Below, one piece after another: positions 16,294 to 23,900 of a DNA stretch of 64,000 bases (position 1 is the first letter of the stretch; every line of letters starts with the position of its first letter). The DNA is from AV40 sp038230255 (GTDB lineage: Bacteria > Verrucomicrobiota > Verrucomicrobiia > Chthoniobacterales > UBA10450), in assembly GCA_038230255.1 (NCBI GenBank), contig JBBRNP010000005.1, forward strand, positions 1 through 64,000, written 5' to 3'. A program made the translations under genes and the position numbers. Under the pieces are notes generated by a model, which was not told the origin of the DNA, ran no database searches, and worked only from the letters and a program-made list of their open reading frames with translations.

Positions 16294-16806
16294 TTACTTC
16301 CCCGCCGTCGTTTGATGAAGGTCCTGTTTTAAGTAATCGAGAACGTCTTTAAACCGCGAAAGATTTTCCGGCGCCGCCTCGCACAGGGCCTCATGCGCTT
16401 CCAACATCGTTTCGGCCCGTTCCTTTTTTTCCGCTCCTGCGCCGTCACGCTCGTCCTCTTTCATCATCCGGCATTCAGGAGCGGCGGAGCCATTTGCGCG
16501 AATATCGAAAATTTGGTCGAGCCCAAGTCCGGTGAGAAGCTGACGGCTGCGATCTCCACAACGAATAACGTGAAGGTGGCCCTGGCCGAGTTCTTTCAAC
16601 CGAAGTGCCACCGACGCCATCGTTCCCATGAAGGTAGAATCCATCATCGCGCAATGTTCCAGGTCGATAATAAACTCGCGGTAGCCGCGGTTGACCATTT
16701 CTTGCGCAAATTCTTTCAGGCTCCCGCTATTCAGGAAGTTTCCCTTACCTTCCACTCGCACCCAAACGGCGGGGCCGTTCACGCCCACTAGAATTGATGA
16801 CTGCAC
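16294..16806 (-). CDS. STAS-domain anti-sigma factor antagonist
   Basis: This 170-residue protein starts with a STAS domain (about 1-105) like SpoIIAA/RsbV. The phosphorylation loop reads HCAMMDSTFMGTMASVA, with Ser57 the predicted target. An unusual C-terminal extension of about 60 residues is charged and helical (EDERDGAGAEKKERAETMLE, then FKDVLDYLKQDLHQTT) and could bind another partner. It is the first gene of the STAS-phosphatase-grpE-dnaJ run. The phosphatase next door is the expected enzyme that reactivates it. Confidence 0.88.
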   Translation of the reverse strand: MQSSILVGVNGPAVWVRVEGKGNFLNSGSLKEFAQEMVNRGYREFIIDLEHCAMMDSTFMGTMASVALRLKELGQGHLHVIRCGDRSRQLLTGLGLDQIFDIRANGSAAPECRMMKEDERDGAGAEKKERAETMLEAHEALCEAAPENLSRFKDVLDYLKQDLHQTTAGK

Positions 16807-16885
16807 AACTGAGTTATTAAGAATACAAGATCGAGAGCTACACTGTCAAATTGCCGACACCTCGTGAGGGTAACGTCCTACCCAG

Positions 16886-17515
16886 CTACTCCCACATGTA
16901 GGAGCGGGTTTCCGCCACGATCCTGCCGTTTTCTATCAGCAGACAGCGCCAGGCCGTCACCCGGCCGTCGTCAAAATAGTCGTCTCCGACCACCTTGAAC
17001 TCCGTTTTGTGGCTGCCGCGTGCGTTCGAGTAGGAAATTTCCTGGGCTTGGACATGCGAATGCAGTTTCTCCTGCCGGTACTCCAATCGCACCGTCAAAT
17101 CCGCCGAACGACGCGCTTTCCAGAAGAAGTCGAAATAATTCCCCATCCGCTCGCGCTGATCGAGCCTGGTTACCGCGCCGAAAAGCCGGTACTGTCTTTC
17201 GAAGCGAATCGAGGCGTCCTGGACCGTGGTCGATTTACTCGAAGGCGCTGTGCTCGAAAGCTTTCCCCCCTTGGTGTTGCCCTGAACAGTTTGGTCGGTG
17301 GAGCCTTTTTCCTGGCCAGGCACGGTCTCGGTCAAAAGATAAAGTTTCGTCTTTCGAAACTGGAAATCGTCACTCAAGGCAGTCGGTAACGGAACGACCC
17401 GATCAAGCAATCGTGGCCGCTCCGCCGAGCGACCGAAGCCGCTCGCGAGCGGAATCAGAACCAACAGTGCGATTGAGAGCCTCACGCCCGTCAATGAAAC
17501 CGGTTCTGGTTTCAC
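16886..17515 (-). CDS. Hypothetical secreted protein
   Basis: This 209-residue protein is of unrecognised family. An N-terminal hydrophobic segment (LSIALLVLIPLASG) suggests export. The middle is polar and rich in Ser/Thr, and the C-terminal part (YFDFFWKARRSADLTVRLEYRQ ... VVGDDYFDDGRVTAWRCLLI) looks like a beta-rich fold. It lies between the STAS operon and the divergently transcribed exonuclease-ligase gene. Codon use and composition match its neighbours. Confidence 0.6.
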   Translation of the reverse strand: MKPEPVSLTGVRLSIALLVLIPLASGFGRSAERPRLLDRVVPLPTALSDDFQFRKTKLYLLTETVPGQEKGSTDQTVQGNTKGGKLSSTAPSSKSTTVQDASIRFERQYRLFGAVTRLDQRERMGNYFDFFWKARRSADLTVRLEYRQEKLHSHVQAQEISYSNARGSHKTEFKVVGDDYFDDGRVTAWRCLLIENGRIVAETRSYMWE

Positions 17516-17578
17516 CTGTCAATTTCAGGTCGCAGCACACGAGTTGGAAACGTGTTGAGCAAAGAGTTACCATTTTCA

Positions 17579-20362
17579 ATGATCGAAGTCCGCTACGACC
17601 ACGGAGTTTATCTCCCGGCGCACGACTTGTGGCTCGATCCGTGGGAGGCGAAGCGGTTCGCTTTTGTCTCGCACGCGCACAGCGATCACATCGCGCCACA
17701 CGAAGAAATGATTCTTTCGGAGCGCACCGCGCGTTTGCTTCAGGCGCGAATGCCCGGCACGCGGACCGAATACGTTCTCCCGTTCGGCGAACAGCGACGG
17801 GTGCACGATGTCGATCTAACGCTGCTGCCGGCGGGTCATATTTTTGGCTCGGCCCAGTTGTTTCTCGCGACCGAAGACGACGCCCTGCTTTACACCGGCG
17901 ATTTCAAATTACGTCATGGTAAATCGGCCGAAGCAACGGAATGGCGTCAGGCCGATACCTTGATCATGGAAACGACGTTCGGTTTACCGCGCTACCAATT
18001 CCCGCCGGCCGAACAAGTGATTGGTCAGATCCTGGCGTTTTGCCGCGATGCAATTGAAGACGATGCAGTCCCGGTGCTGCTTGGCTATTCGTTAGGCAAA
18101 GCCCAGGAGATCCTGTGTTCGCTCGATGGCGCGGGACTGACCCCGATGCTGCACGGTTCCGTTTATCAAATGACGCGCATCTACGAACAATTCGGTCAGT
18201 CGTTCTGCAAATACGCGCGTTACAACAAAAACGACGTCGCCGGGAAAGTGCTCATCTGTCCGCCGAGCGCGAGCCATTCGCCGATGATCCAGAAAATTCC
18301 GCGCAAACGCGTTGCGATGATCACTGGCTGGGCAGTCGATCCGAATGCCGTCTATCGCTATCAGGTCGACGCTGCCTTTCCGCTTTCCGATCACGCCGAT
18401 TACAACGATCTCGTCCGCTATGTCGATCTTGTGCAACCGAAGCGCGTCTTCACCCTGCACGGGTTCGCCAGTGAGTTCGCGCGGGATCTGCGCGAGCGCG
18501 GAGTCGAAGCCTGGGCGTTGAGCGAAGAAAACCAGATGGAATTTAAATTGCCCAAAAGCGTTGTAGCTGCCGCCGTCTCTGGCGGCAGAGATTTTAGTTC
18601 TGCCGCTGAGACGGCGGCAGCTACAACATCTGAGTTCCTCCAATTCGCCGATGTCGGCGAAGCGATTTCCGCCACACCAGCGAAGCTAGAGAAGGTGCGC
18701 TTGCTCAGCGAATATTTGCCCACTCTGAACAGCGAGCAGTTACCGGCGGTGGCGACGTATCTGACCGGACGCGCATTTGCTCAAAGCGATGTGCGGACAT
18801 TGCAAGTCGGCTGGGCCGTGATTTATCGCGCGCTCCTCATTGCCACAAAAATCAGCGATGCAGAATTCCATCGCATCGCGGCCAGCCACGGAGATCTCGG
18901 CAAAACCGCGTTCGACGTTCTCCAAGGACGAACCAAGCCACAGCCATTTTCGATTTCAGAATCGCGTGACCTGTTCGAAAAACTGCACCGCGCCCGCGGC
19001 CCGATTGCGAAAACGGACCTCCTGCAAACGCGCTTCACGAATTTATCGGCGCGCGAAGGTCAATACGTGGTCAAGATTTTGACCGGCGACCTCCGGATTG
19101 GTTTGCGCGAAGGATTGGTGGAAGAAGCGGTCGCGCGCGCGTTCGAAGTTCCACTGGAGCAGGTCAAGGAGGCGAACATGTTGCTCGGCGATATCGGCGC
19201 CACCGCTTTACTCGCGTCGCAAAAACAACTCGATCGAGCGGAGTTGTCGATCTTTCGTCCCATCAAATGCATGCTGGCGACGCCCGAGCCGAGCGCGGAA
19301 GCGATTTGGGAACGGTTTAGCGAACAAAAACCATCAAGCGTTGTAGCTGCCGATGTCCCCATCGGCAGTCTGCCGCCAGAGACGGCGGCAGCTACAACCG
19401 TTTCTGTCGAAGACAAGTTCGACGGCATTCGCGCACAGCTCCATCGCGATTCAAAACGCGCTGAGATCTATTCGCGCGATCTGCGGCACATCACCGATCA
19501 ATTTCCCGAACTCGCTGAGCAAGCCGGCAAGTTCGATGTCGATCTTATCCTCGATGGCGAGATCGTCGCCTTCGAGCGAGGACGCAAGCTGACCTTCTTC
19601 GATTTACAAAAACGGCTCGGCCGCAAGAGCGAGGGCGCGGATTTATTTGCGACTGCATCGGCCGACGTTCCAGTCGCATTCATCGCCTTCGATCTTCTTT
19701 GGTTGAACGGCAAATCCCTCTTAAAAACTCCACTGCAAGAACGTCGCGAGTTGCTGCGCGGCTTAAAATCGCCGCAGCAATTTCAGATCTCCGCAGTTTT
19801 CCCGGCATCTTCGGCTGGAGAGATTGAGGATCGCTTTCAGGAAGCGCGACGGCGTCTGAACGAAGGTCTCATGATTAAAGACCCGAAAAGCTTCTATACG
19901 CCCGGCGCGCGCGGAATGTTCTGGTTTAAACTAAAGAAAGAACTCGCCACCCTCGATGTCGTGGTCGTGGGCGCAGAGTTCGGTCACGGCAAACGCAATA
20001 AGGTGTTGAGCGATTACACTTTTGCGGTGCGGGACGAAACGAGCGGCGAGCTTTTACCAATCGGCAAGGCTTACAGCGGACTGACCGATGTCGAGATCGC
20101 GGAACTAACCGAGCATTTCAAACAAAATACGATCGTCGATCACGGTCGATATCGGGAAGTGAAACCGGACATCGTCCTCGAGGTCGCGTTTAACTCGATT
20201 CAGCCCAGCACGCGTCACGCGAGTGGACTAGCGCTGCGCTTTCCACGAATCAAGGCGATTCGGCGGGACAAAAACGTCAATGCGATCGACACGCTGACTT
20301 ACGCACGCGAACTCGCGGCGCAAGAAGGGCGGGACGATCTGGACGGAATGACTAAGGAGTAG
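17579..20362 (+). CDS. Beta-CASP exonuclease fused to ATP-dependent DNA ligase
   Basis: This 927-residue protein joins two enzymes usually encoded separately. Residues 1-325 are a metallo-beta-lactamase/beta-CASP nuclease of the ligase-associated exonuclease type (HAHSDH at 32-37, GDFKLRHG, METTFGLPRY, SDHADYNDL). Residues about 350-585 are the ligase DNA-binding domain. The adenylation domain begins at EDKFDGIR (nucleophile Lys613) and continues through DGEIVAFE and GLMIKDPKSFY to FWFKLKK, then an OB fold (LPIGKAYSGL, VAFNSIQPSTRHASGLALRFPRI). Two REP elements are inserted in frame exactly in the linkers, at residues 328-349 and 588-606. A GTG at 17552 is a possible alternative start. It probably repairs or joins processed DNA ends. 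Confidence 0.93.
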   Translation: MIEVRYDHGVYLPAHDLWLDPWEAKRFAFVSHAHSDHIAPHEEMILSERTARLLQARMPGTRTEYVLPFGEQRRVHDVDLTLLPAGHIFGSAQLFLATEDDALLYTGDFKLRHGKSAEATEWRQADTLIMETTFGLPRYQFPPAEQVIGQILAFCRDAIEDDAVPVLLGYSLGKAQEILCSLDGAGLTPMLHGSVYQMTRIYEQFGQSFCKYARYNKNDVAGKVLICPPSASHSPMIQKIPRKRVAMITGWAVDPNAVYRYQVDAAFPLSDHADYNDLVRYVDLVQPKRVFTLHGFASEFARDLRERGVEAWALSEENQMEFKLPKSVVAAAVSGGRDFSSAAETAAATTSEFLQFADVGEAISATPAKLEKVRLLSEYLPTLNSEQLPAVATYLTGRAFAQSDVRTLQVGWAVIYRALLIATKISDAEFHRIAASHGDLGKTAFDVLQGRTKPQPFSISESRDLFEKLHRARGPIAKTDLLQTRFTNLSAREGQYVVKILTGDLRIGLREGLVEEAVARAFEVPLEQVKEANMLLGDIGATALLASQKQLDRAELSIFRPIKCMLATPEPSAEAIWERFSEQKPSSVVAADVPIGSLPPETAAATTVSVEDKFDGIRAQLHRDSKRAEIYSRDLRHITDQFPELAEQAGKFDVDLILDGEIVAFERGRKLTFFDLQKRLGRKSEGADLFATASADVPVAFIAFDLLWLNGKSLLKTPLQERRELLRGLKSPQQFQISAVFPASSAGEIEDRFQEARRRLNEGLMIKDPKSFYTPGARGMFWFKLKKELATLDVVVVGAEFGHGKRNKVLSDYTFAVRDETSGELLPIGKAYSGLTDVEIAELTEHFKQNTIVDHGRYREVKPDIVLEVAFNSIQPSTRHASGLALRFPRIKAIRRDKNVNAIDTLTYARELAAQEGRDDLDGMTKE
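18561..18626. repeat. In-frame REP pair in exonuclease-ligase gene, copy A
   Basis: The outer 19 bases at each end are perfect inverted repeats (TTGTAGCTGCCGCCGTCTC at left). Each half also folds alone (CTGCCGCC...GGCGGCAG). The length is 66 bases, 22 codons, with no stop, translated as an Ala/Ser-rich linker ending AAETAAATT. The flank on the left is AAGCG, as in copy B. Confidence 0.9.
19341..19397. repeat. In-frame REP pair in exonuclease-ligase gene, copy B
   Basis: 57 bases, 19 codons, no stop. Hairpin one is CTGCCGATG-TCCC-CATCGGCAG; hairpin two is CTGCCGCC-AGAGAC-GGCGGCAG. The ends are TTGTAG and CTACAA. It is translated as a linker ending PPETAAATT, seven residues before the nucleophile motif EDKFDG. 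Confidence 0.9.
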
Positions 20363-22313
20363 CCGAGGGCGAAGGCGAAGCGCCTTGTTCAACCCCTTCT
20401 CTGCGCTCGCGTTTCAATTCTTTCCTCTCTTCGCGCTTCTGCTCTTTCTTTTCCTGCTTGGTCAACTTTCCAGCGGGAGATATCGAAGGAGTCGAAGCCG
20501 CATCCGGCGTCGATGCCGCTGTTACAGTGGGCGATGGGGACGCTGAACTTATCGGTTTCGGTTCGCGCGGGTTAAACGTCTGCGCCTGAGATTTGAATTT
20601 TCCTCGGTTCCCTTCTGTTTGCGGTGCGTCACCGGTCGGAGTTGCCGATGCCGACGGCACTGGCGTTGCCGAAACACCCGCCCCCATGGGCACGACCTTG
20701 CGATGATGAGCATCTCGCTCTTCAGATTTGAATTTGCCGGGAACTCCTCCCTGCTGCTCAACGCCAACAGCCGTTGGGTTAGCTGCTGCCGAAGGCGCCG
20801 GCGTCGCAGTCGAAGCAACAGTGTGCGTGGGAGTCGGCGAAACTGAGGCCGCTGGCCTTGGTGTCGTACTCGGCGCCGGCGTTGCGCTTGGAACGAGCAA
20901 TCGTCCGCGACGTTGCGATGCAGTCGGTAAGGGCGATGCTGACGACGCTGGTGTTGAGGTTGTTGCAGGTGTCGGCGATTGCTCGAACGGCGTTGCTCTT
21001 CGTGGCGTCATCGCCGGTTCAGGTTTCGACGTTGCCGCCGCAGACGGCGCTTGTGTCGCGGACATCGTAGCGGACGGCGTCGTCGCGATCGATGTCGATG
21101 AAGCTGGCGTTTCGGAACCTTGAGATGTCGCAGTTGTGGTCGCGGCAACCTTTACAAATTTTTTTGACGGCGCGTTCGATGGCGGAGGCGCTTCCGATTT
21201 CATTTTCTGCCGCGCTTTCTTGGCCGCCTCATGATCGGCAATTCCCTCCCAACCGAGATCGACCGTGACTTGAGTGATGTTTTGTTTCACAGCCCGCGGC
21301 CGTTCGCTCGCCTGCGGCGCCGAAATCACTGGCGCAGCGACGATCACGGTTTGGCCCTGAACAAGTGGCCGTGGTGCTTCAAAATTCACGTCAACATTAA
21401 CGTTGCGTTCCAAGCGAAATCGCTGCATCGGCTCGCGGCTTTGCGCGCGCATTTCGTCATAGTTTGGACCTTCGTTGACCACCGTTGTGTTGTTATAAGT
21501 GATATTGGTGACGTTGGTCGTTTGGTTAACGATCGTCAGGTTGCGCTCCGACGGCACGATCGTGGACTCGATCCGCTGCGCGCCGAATTCTCTGGTCGGG
21601 ACAAAGGAATATTGGTCGGGGCCGATGTCGTAATAGTTATCGGACCAATTGTGGATGCCGGTGCGTTGATCGAATCGTGCTTCCGGCGGCAAAGGCGCCC
21701 AGCCGACGTAATCGCTACTTTTGCGCCACGAAACCCAGGCCGGTGCCCATTGATCACCCGGAACCCAAACCCAACCAACGCCGCGCAAACGCGTCCAGCG
21801 CCCGTAATGATAGGTGGCCCAGCCGAATGGCTCTTCGGAAATCCAGGTCCAGCCGGCGTCGGTGTAAGCCCAGCGACCGTTTGTGTATGGACGCCAGCTC
21901 CGCGATCTCTCTGCTTGGCGAGGTTGCCAAACGTAGCCGTAGTCCGAGGTCTCGAGCCACTCGCCGTGAGGCTCGAGCTTGGTATAAAAAGTTGAATAGC
22001 CTGCAGCGGGGCCACCTTCTCTCCGACCGCGCGGGCGTGAAGCCACCGGCTCAGATTCGGACCGCTCAGGCTCCTGCTGCGCGAGTGTCGTTGCCGGAGC
22101 GCTCCCTTTTTCCGCGAGCGCTTTTTCGCGGGCCGCGAGTTCGGCCTCGCGTTGAGAAAGCTGCTGTTGCTGCTCGGCCTGATGTTCCGCGGCCAGGCGT
22201 TCCTGGACCTGGCGCTCAACTTCGGCGTTCTTTTCCGCTTCAGTTTGCGGCTTCTGACAAGCACCTAGCGCGACGAGCGCGACGACAGCTGCGAATGCAA
22301 AAAATCTCTTCAT
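20352..22313 (-). CDS. DUF6600 lipoprotein with Pro/Ala/Thr-rich tail
   Basis: This 653-residue envelope protein has a lipobox (MKRFFAFAAVVALVALGAC, Cys19), a Gln/Glu-rich coiled coil (about 25-70) and a Trp/Tyr-rich domain typical of DUF6600 (GEWLETSDYGYVWQP, WRPYTNGRWAYTDAGWTWIS, GWVWVPGDQWAPAWVSW, YVGWAPLPPEARF). A very long low-complexity tail of Ala, Pro, Thr and Ser follows (about 380-600), with a strongly basic end (KKEQKREERKELKRERRE). The tail could span or bind the peptidoglycan; function is unknown. An ATG ten codons upstream (22343) is possible. The 3' end overlaps the convergent exonuclease-ligase gene by 11 bases. Confidence 0.82.
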   Translation of the reverse strand: MKRFFAFAAVVALVALGACQKPQTEAEKNAEVERQVQERLAAEHQAEQQQQLSQREAELAAREKALAEKGSAPATTLAQQEPERSESEPVASRPRGRREGGPAAGYSTFYTKLEPHGEWLETSDYGYVWQPRQAERSRSWRPYTNGRWAYTDAGWTWISEEPFGWATYHYGRWTRLRGVGWVWVPGDQWAPAWVSWRKSSDYVGWAPLPPEARFDQRTGIHNWSDNYYDIGPDQYSFVPTREFGAQRIESTIVPSERNLTIVNQTTNVTNITYNNTTVVNEGPNYDEMRAQSREPMQRFRLERNVNVDVNFEAPRPLVQGQTVIVAAPVISAPQASERPRAVKQNITQVTVDLGWEGIADHEAAKKARQKMKSEAPPPSNAPSKKFVKVAATTTATSQGSETPASSTSIATTPSATMSATQAPSAAATSKPEPAMTPRRATPFEQSPTPATTSTPASSASPLPTASQRRGRLLVPSATPAPSTTPRPAASVSPTPTHTVASTATPAPSAAANPTAVGVEQQGGVPGKFKSEERDAHHRKVVPMGAGVSATPVPSASATPTGDAPQTEGNRGKFKSQAQTFNPREPKPISSASPSPTVTAASTPDAASTPSISPAGKLTKQEKKEQKREERKELKRERREGVEQGASPSPSATP

Positions 22314-22346
22314 GGCGATGATTAGACAGTTTTTCTTTCTCATTAT

Positions 22347-22529
22347 TCAACGGGTTGGCGTGGGCGATGGCGCCGCGGTTTGAGCGGAAGCCGGCGTGAA
22401 CGTTACGCTTTCGATCTTGTCGCGTCGCAGTTTTTGAATGTTTGCGTAAAGCGCGACCAGTGCGAACCCGATGGCGATTGCGAGCATGAGTCGCAATACA
22501 TTTTTCGACACGCTGGATTCCGAGTTCAC
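22347..22529 (-). CDS. Small single-pass membrane protein
   Basis: This 60-residue protein has a short polar start, one transmembrane helix (VLRLMLAIAIGFALVALYA) and a polar tail ending in Ala/Pro/Thr repeats (TAAPSPTPTR). Family unknown. It lies six bases downstream of plsC and four bases from the upstream-most start of the DUF6600 gene, all on the minus strand, so it is probably co-transcribed. Confidence 0.5.
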   Translation of the reverse strand: MNSESSVSKNVLRLMLAIAIGFALVALYANIQKLRRDKIESVTFTPASAQTAAPSPTPTR

Positions 22530-22535
22530 AGCAAA

Positions 22536-23183
22536 CTATCGATGTCGATCTTGCCCGCGCAAATCCTCTTCCGGCAACTGTAGCGCCGCAATTGCATCCA
22601 TGACTCGCTGGCTTAACCGCGCATAAAGGTCCTTTCCGCCGGTTCCAAGCTCTGCATCCGCGAAATAAATCGGCTCACCAACGACAATCGTGATTTTGCG
22701 CCACAAATGAATTTTCCCCTGGATCGGCCAGGCATCGAACGCACCGAAAATTCGCATCGGCACGACCGGGGCACGCGTTTTCGCGATCAGCAAACCGACA
22801 CCCGCCGCGGCGGGCTGCAGAGTTCCATCGGGCGTGCGCGACCCTTCCGGAAAAACCAACGCGCACTCGCCCGCTCTCAGGATCCGAATCAATGCTTTGA
22901 GCGCGCTGCGATCGCCCCCTTCCAAATTAACCGGAATGACGTTGAGCTTGGGCAAAAGCCAGCCGAGCACCGGCACATTCATCAACGATTTTTTCGCCAG
23001 GAAATAAATGGGCCGGTTGCAAGCGTTCCCGGCCAGAGGCGGATCGAAAAAACTTTGGTGATTCATGGCCAGAATCACCGGCCCGGTCTGAATGACGCGC
23101 TCCCGGTTGATAATTCGAAACCCAAAAAACAATTGAGCGAGTAACCGGCTGAAATGGTAACCAAGCCAGTAGTAGAGATTCAT
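22536..23183 (-). CDS. plsC: 1-acyl-glycerol-3-phosphate acyltransferase
   Basis: This 215-residue membrane-associated enzyme adds the second acyl chain in phospholipid synthesis, making phosphatidic acid. It has the catalytic NHQSFFD (His42, Asp47) and the phosphate-binding FPEGSRT (111-117), plus the IPVNLEGG and VVPMRIFGAFDA segments of the PlsC family. The start overlaps the stop of cmk by four bases, the common cmk-plsC arrangement. The last codons (GQDRHR) are encoded by a copy of the dispersed AAGATCGACAT motif. Confidence 0.94.
   Translation of the reverse strand: MNLYYWLGYHFSRLLAQLFFGFRIINRERVIQTGPVILAMNHQSFFDPPLAGNACNRPIYFLAKKSLMNVPVLGWLLPKLNVIPVNLEGGDRSALKALIRILRAGECALVFPEGSRTPDGTLQPAAAGVGLLIAKTRAPVVPMRIFGAFDAWPIQGKIHLWRKITIVVGEPIYFADAELGTGGKDLYARLSQRVMDAIAALQLPEEDLRGQDRHR
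22542..22552 (-). repeat. Dispersed motif at the end of plsC
   Basis: An AAGATCGACAT copy covers the last sense codons of plsC, next to its TAG stop. The same motif encodes QDRH at the start of cmk, about 1.28 kb away. Confidence 0.65.
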
Positions 23184-23839
23184 TTACGATCAAATTGCTT
23201 CTCGCCTAATCGTTTAACAATTTCGTCTACCACCTGCTCGACGGTGAGATCGGAGGTATCGATCACTTCGGCGTCTTTCGCGACGATGAGCGGAGAGGTG
23301 GCGCGCGATGAATCGGCTTGATCACGGCGCGCGATTTCGTCGCGATGTCCTTGCGCGGCGCGACGCTGAGTGCGGACTTCCGGCGACGCGTCGATGTAAA
23401 ATTTATAGGGCGTATCTGAAAAAACCACCGAGCCAATGTCGCGACCTTCAACGACCAGATCGTGCTTTTGAGCGTAATCCCGCATTCTCTGGACAAGAAC
23501 CTGGCGAACTTCCGGGACCGTGCTCACACGTGAAACTTCGCTGTTCACGCGATCTTCATGCAGATGTTCCGTTAGATCGACATTGTCGATCAAAAGGTGA
23601 AGTTCGCGAGCCTGCAACGCTCCGCCGAAGGACAAAGTGGCGATGAGTTCAGCAATCCGATGTTTGTCTGCGGGATCGATACCGGCGTTAAGCACCGACC
23701 ACGTGACCGCGCGATACATCGCACCGGAATTGACGTAAGCGAAGCCGAGACGGCGCGCCAGCAGACGGGCTACGCTGCTCTTTCCCGACGCGGCCGGCCC
23801 GTCGATTGCGATTACGCGATGTCGATCTTGTGCTTGCAT
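23180..23839 (-). CDS. cmk: Cytidylate kinase
   Basis: This 219-residue enzyme phosphorylates CMP and dCMP. It has the P-loop AIDGPAASGKSS (11-22), YVNSGAMYRAVT, the NMP-binding insert with LHEDRVNSEVSRVSTVPEVR, LVVEGRDIGSVVF and RRDQADSSR. The ATG at 23839 gives a standard N-terminus (RHRVIAIDGPAASGKS). Reading further upstream in frame would enter aroA and is not supported. It lies between aroA and plsC on the minus strand, with a four-base overlap to plsC. The fourth to seventh codons are written by a copy of the dispersed motif. Confidence 0.95.
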   Translation of the reverse strand: MQAQDRHRVIAIDGPAASGKSSVARLLARRLGFAYVNSGAMYRAVTWSVLNAGIDPADKHRIAELIATLSFGGALQARELHLLIDNVDLTEHLHEDRVNSEVSRVSTVPEVRQVLVQRMRDYAQKHDLVVEGRDIGSVVFSDTPYKFYIDASPEVRTQRRAAQGHRDEIARRDQADSSRATSPLIVAKDAEVIDTSDLTVEQVVDEIVKRLGEKQFDRK

Positions 23840-23900
23840 TTCTGGCTCTCGCGCGAAAAGCGCAGTTTTTCGCGGAACGCGCGGGGAAGCAAGCGTGCGA

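Noticed and set aside
21231..21995. 254-codon plus-strand frame antisense to the DUF6600 gene
   Set aside because: The DUF6600 protein has clear Trp/Tyr motifs and a lipobox; the antisense frame is low in sense.
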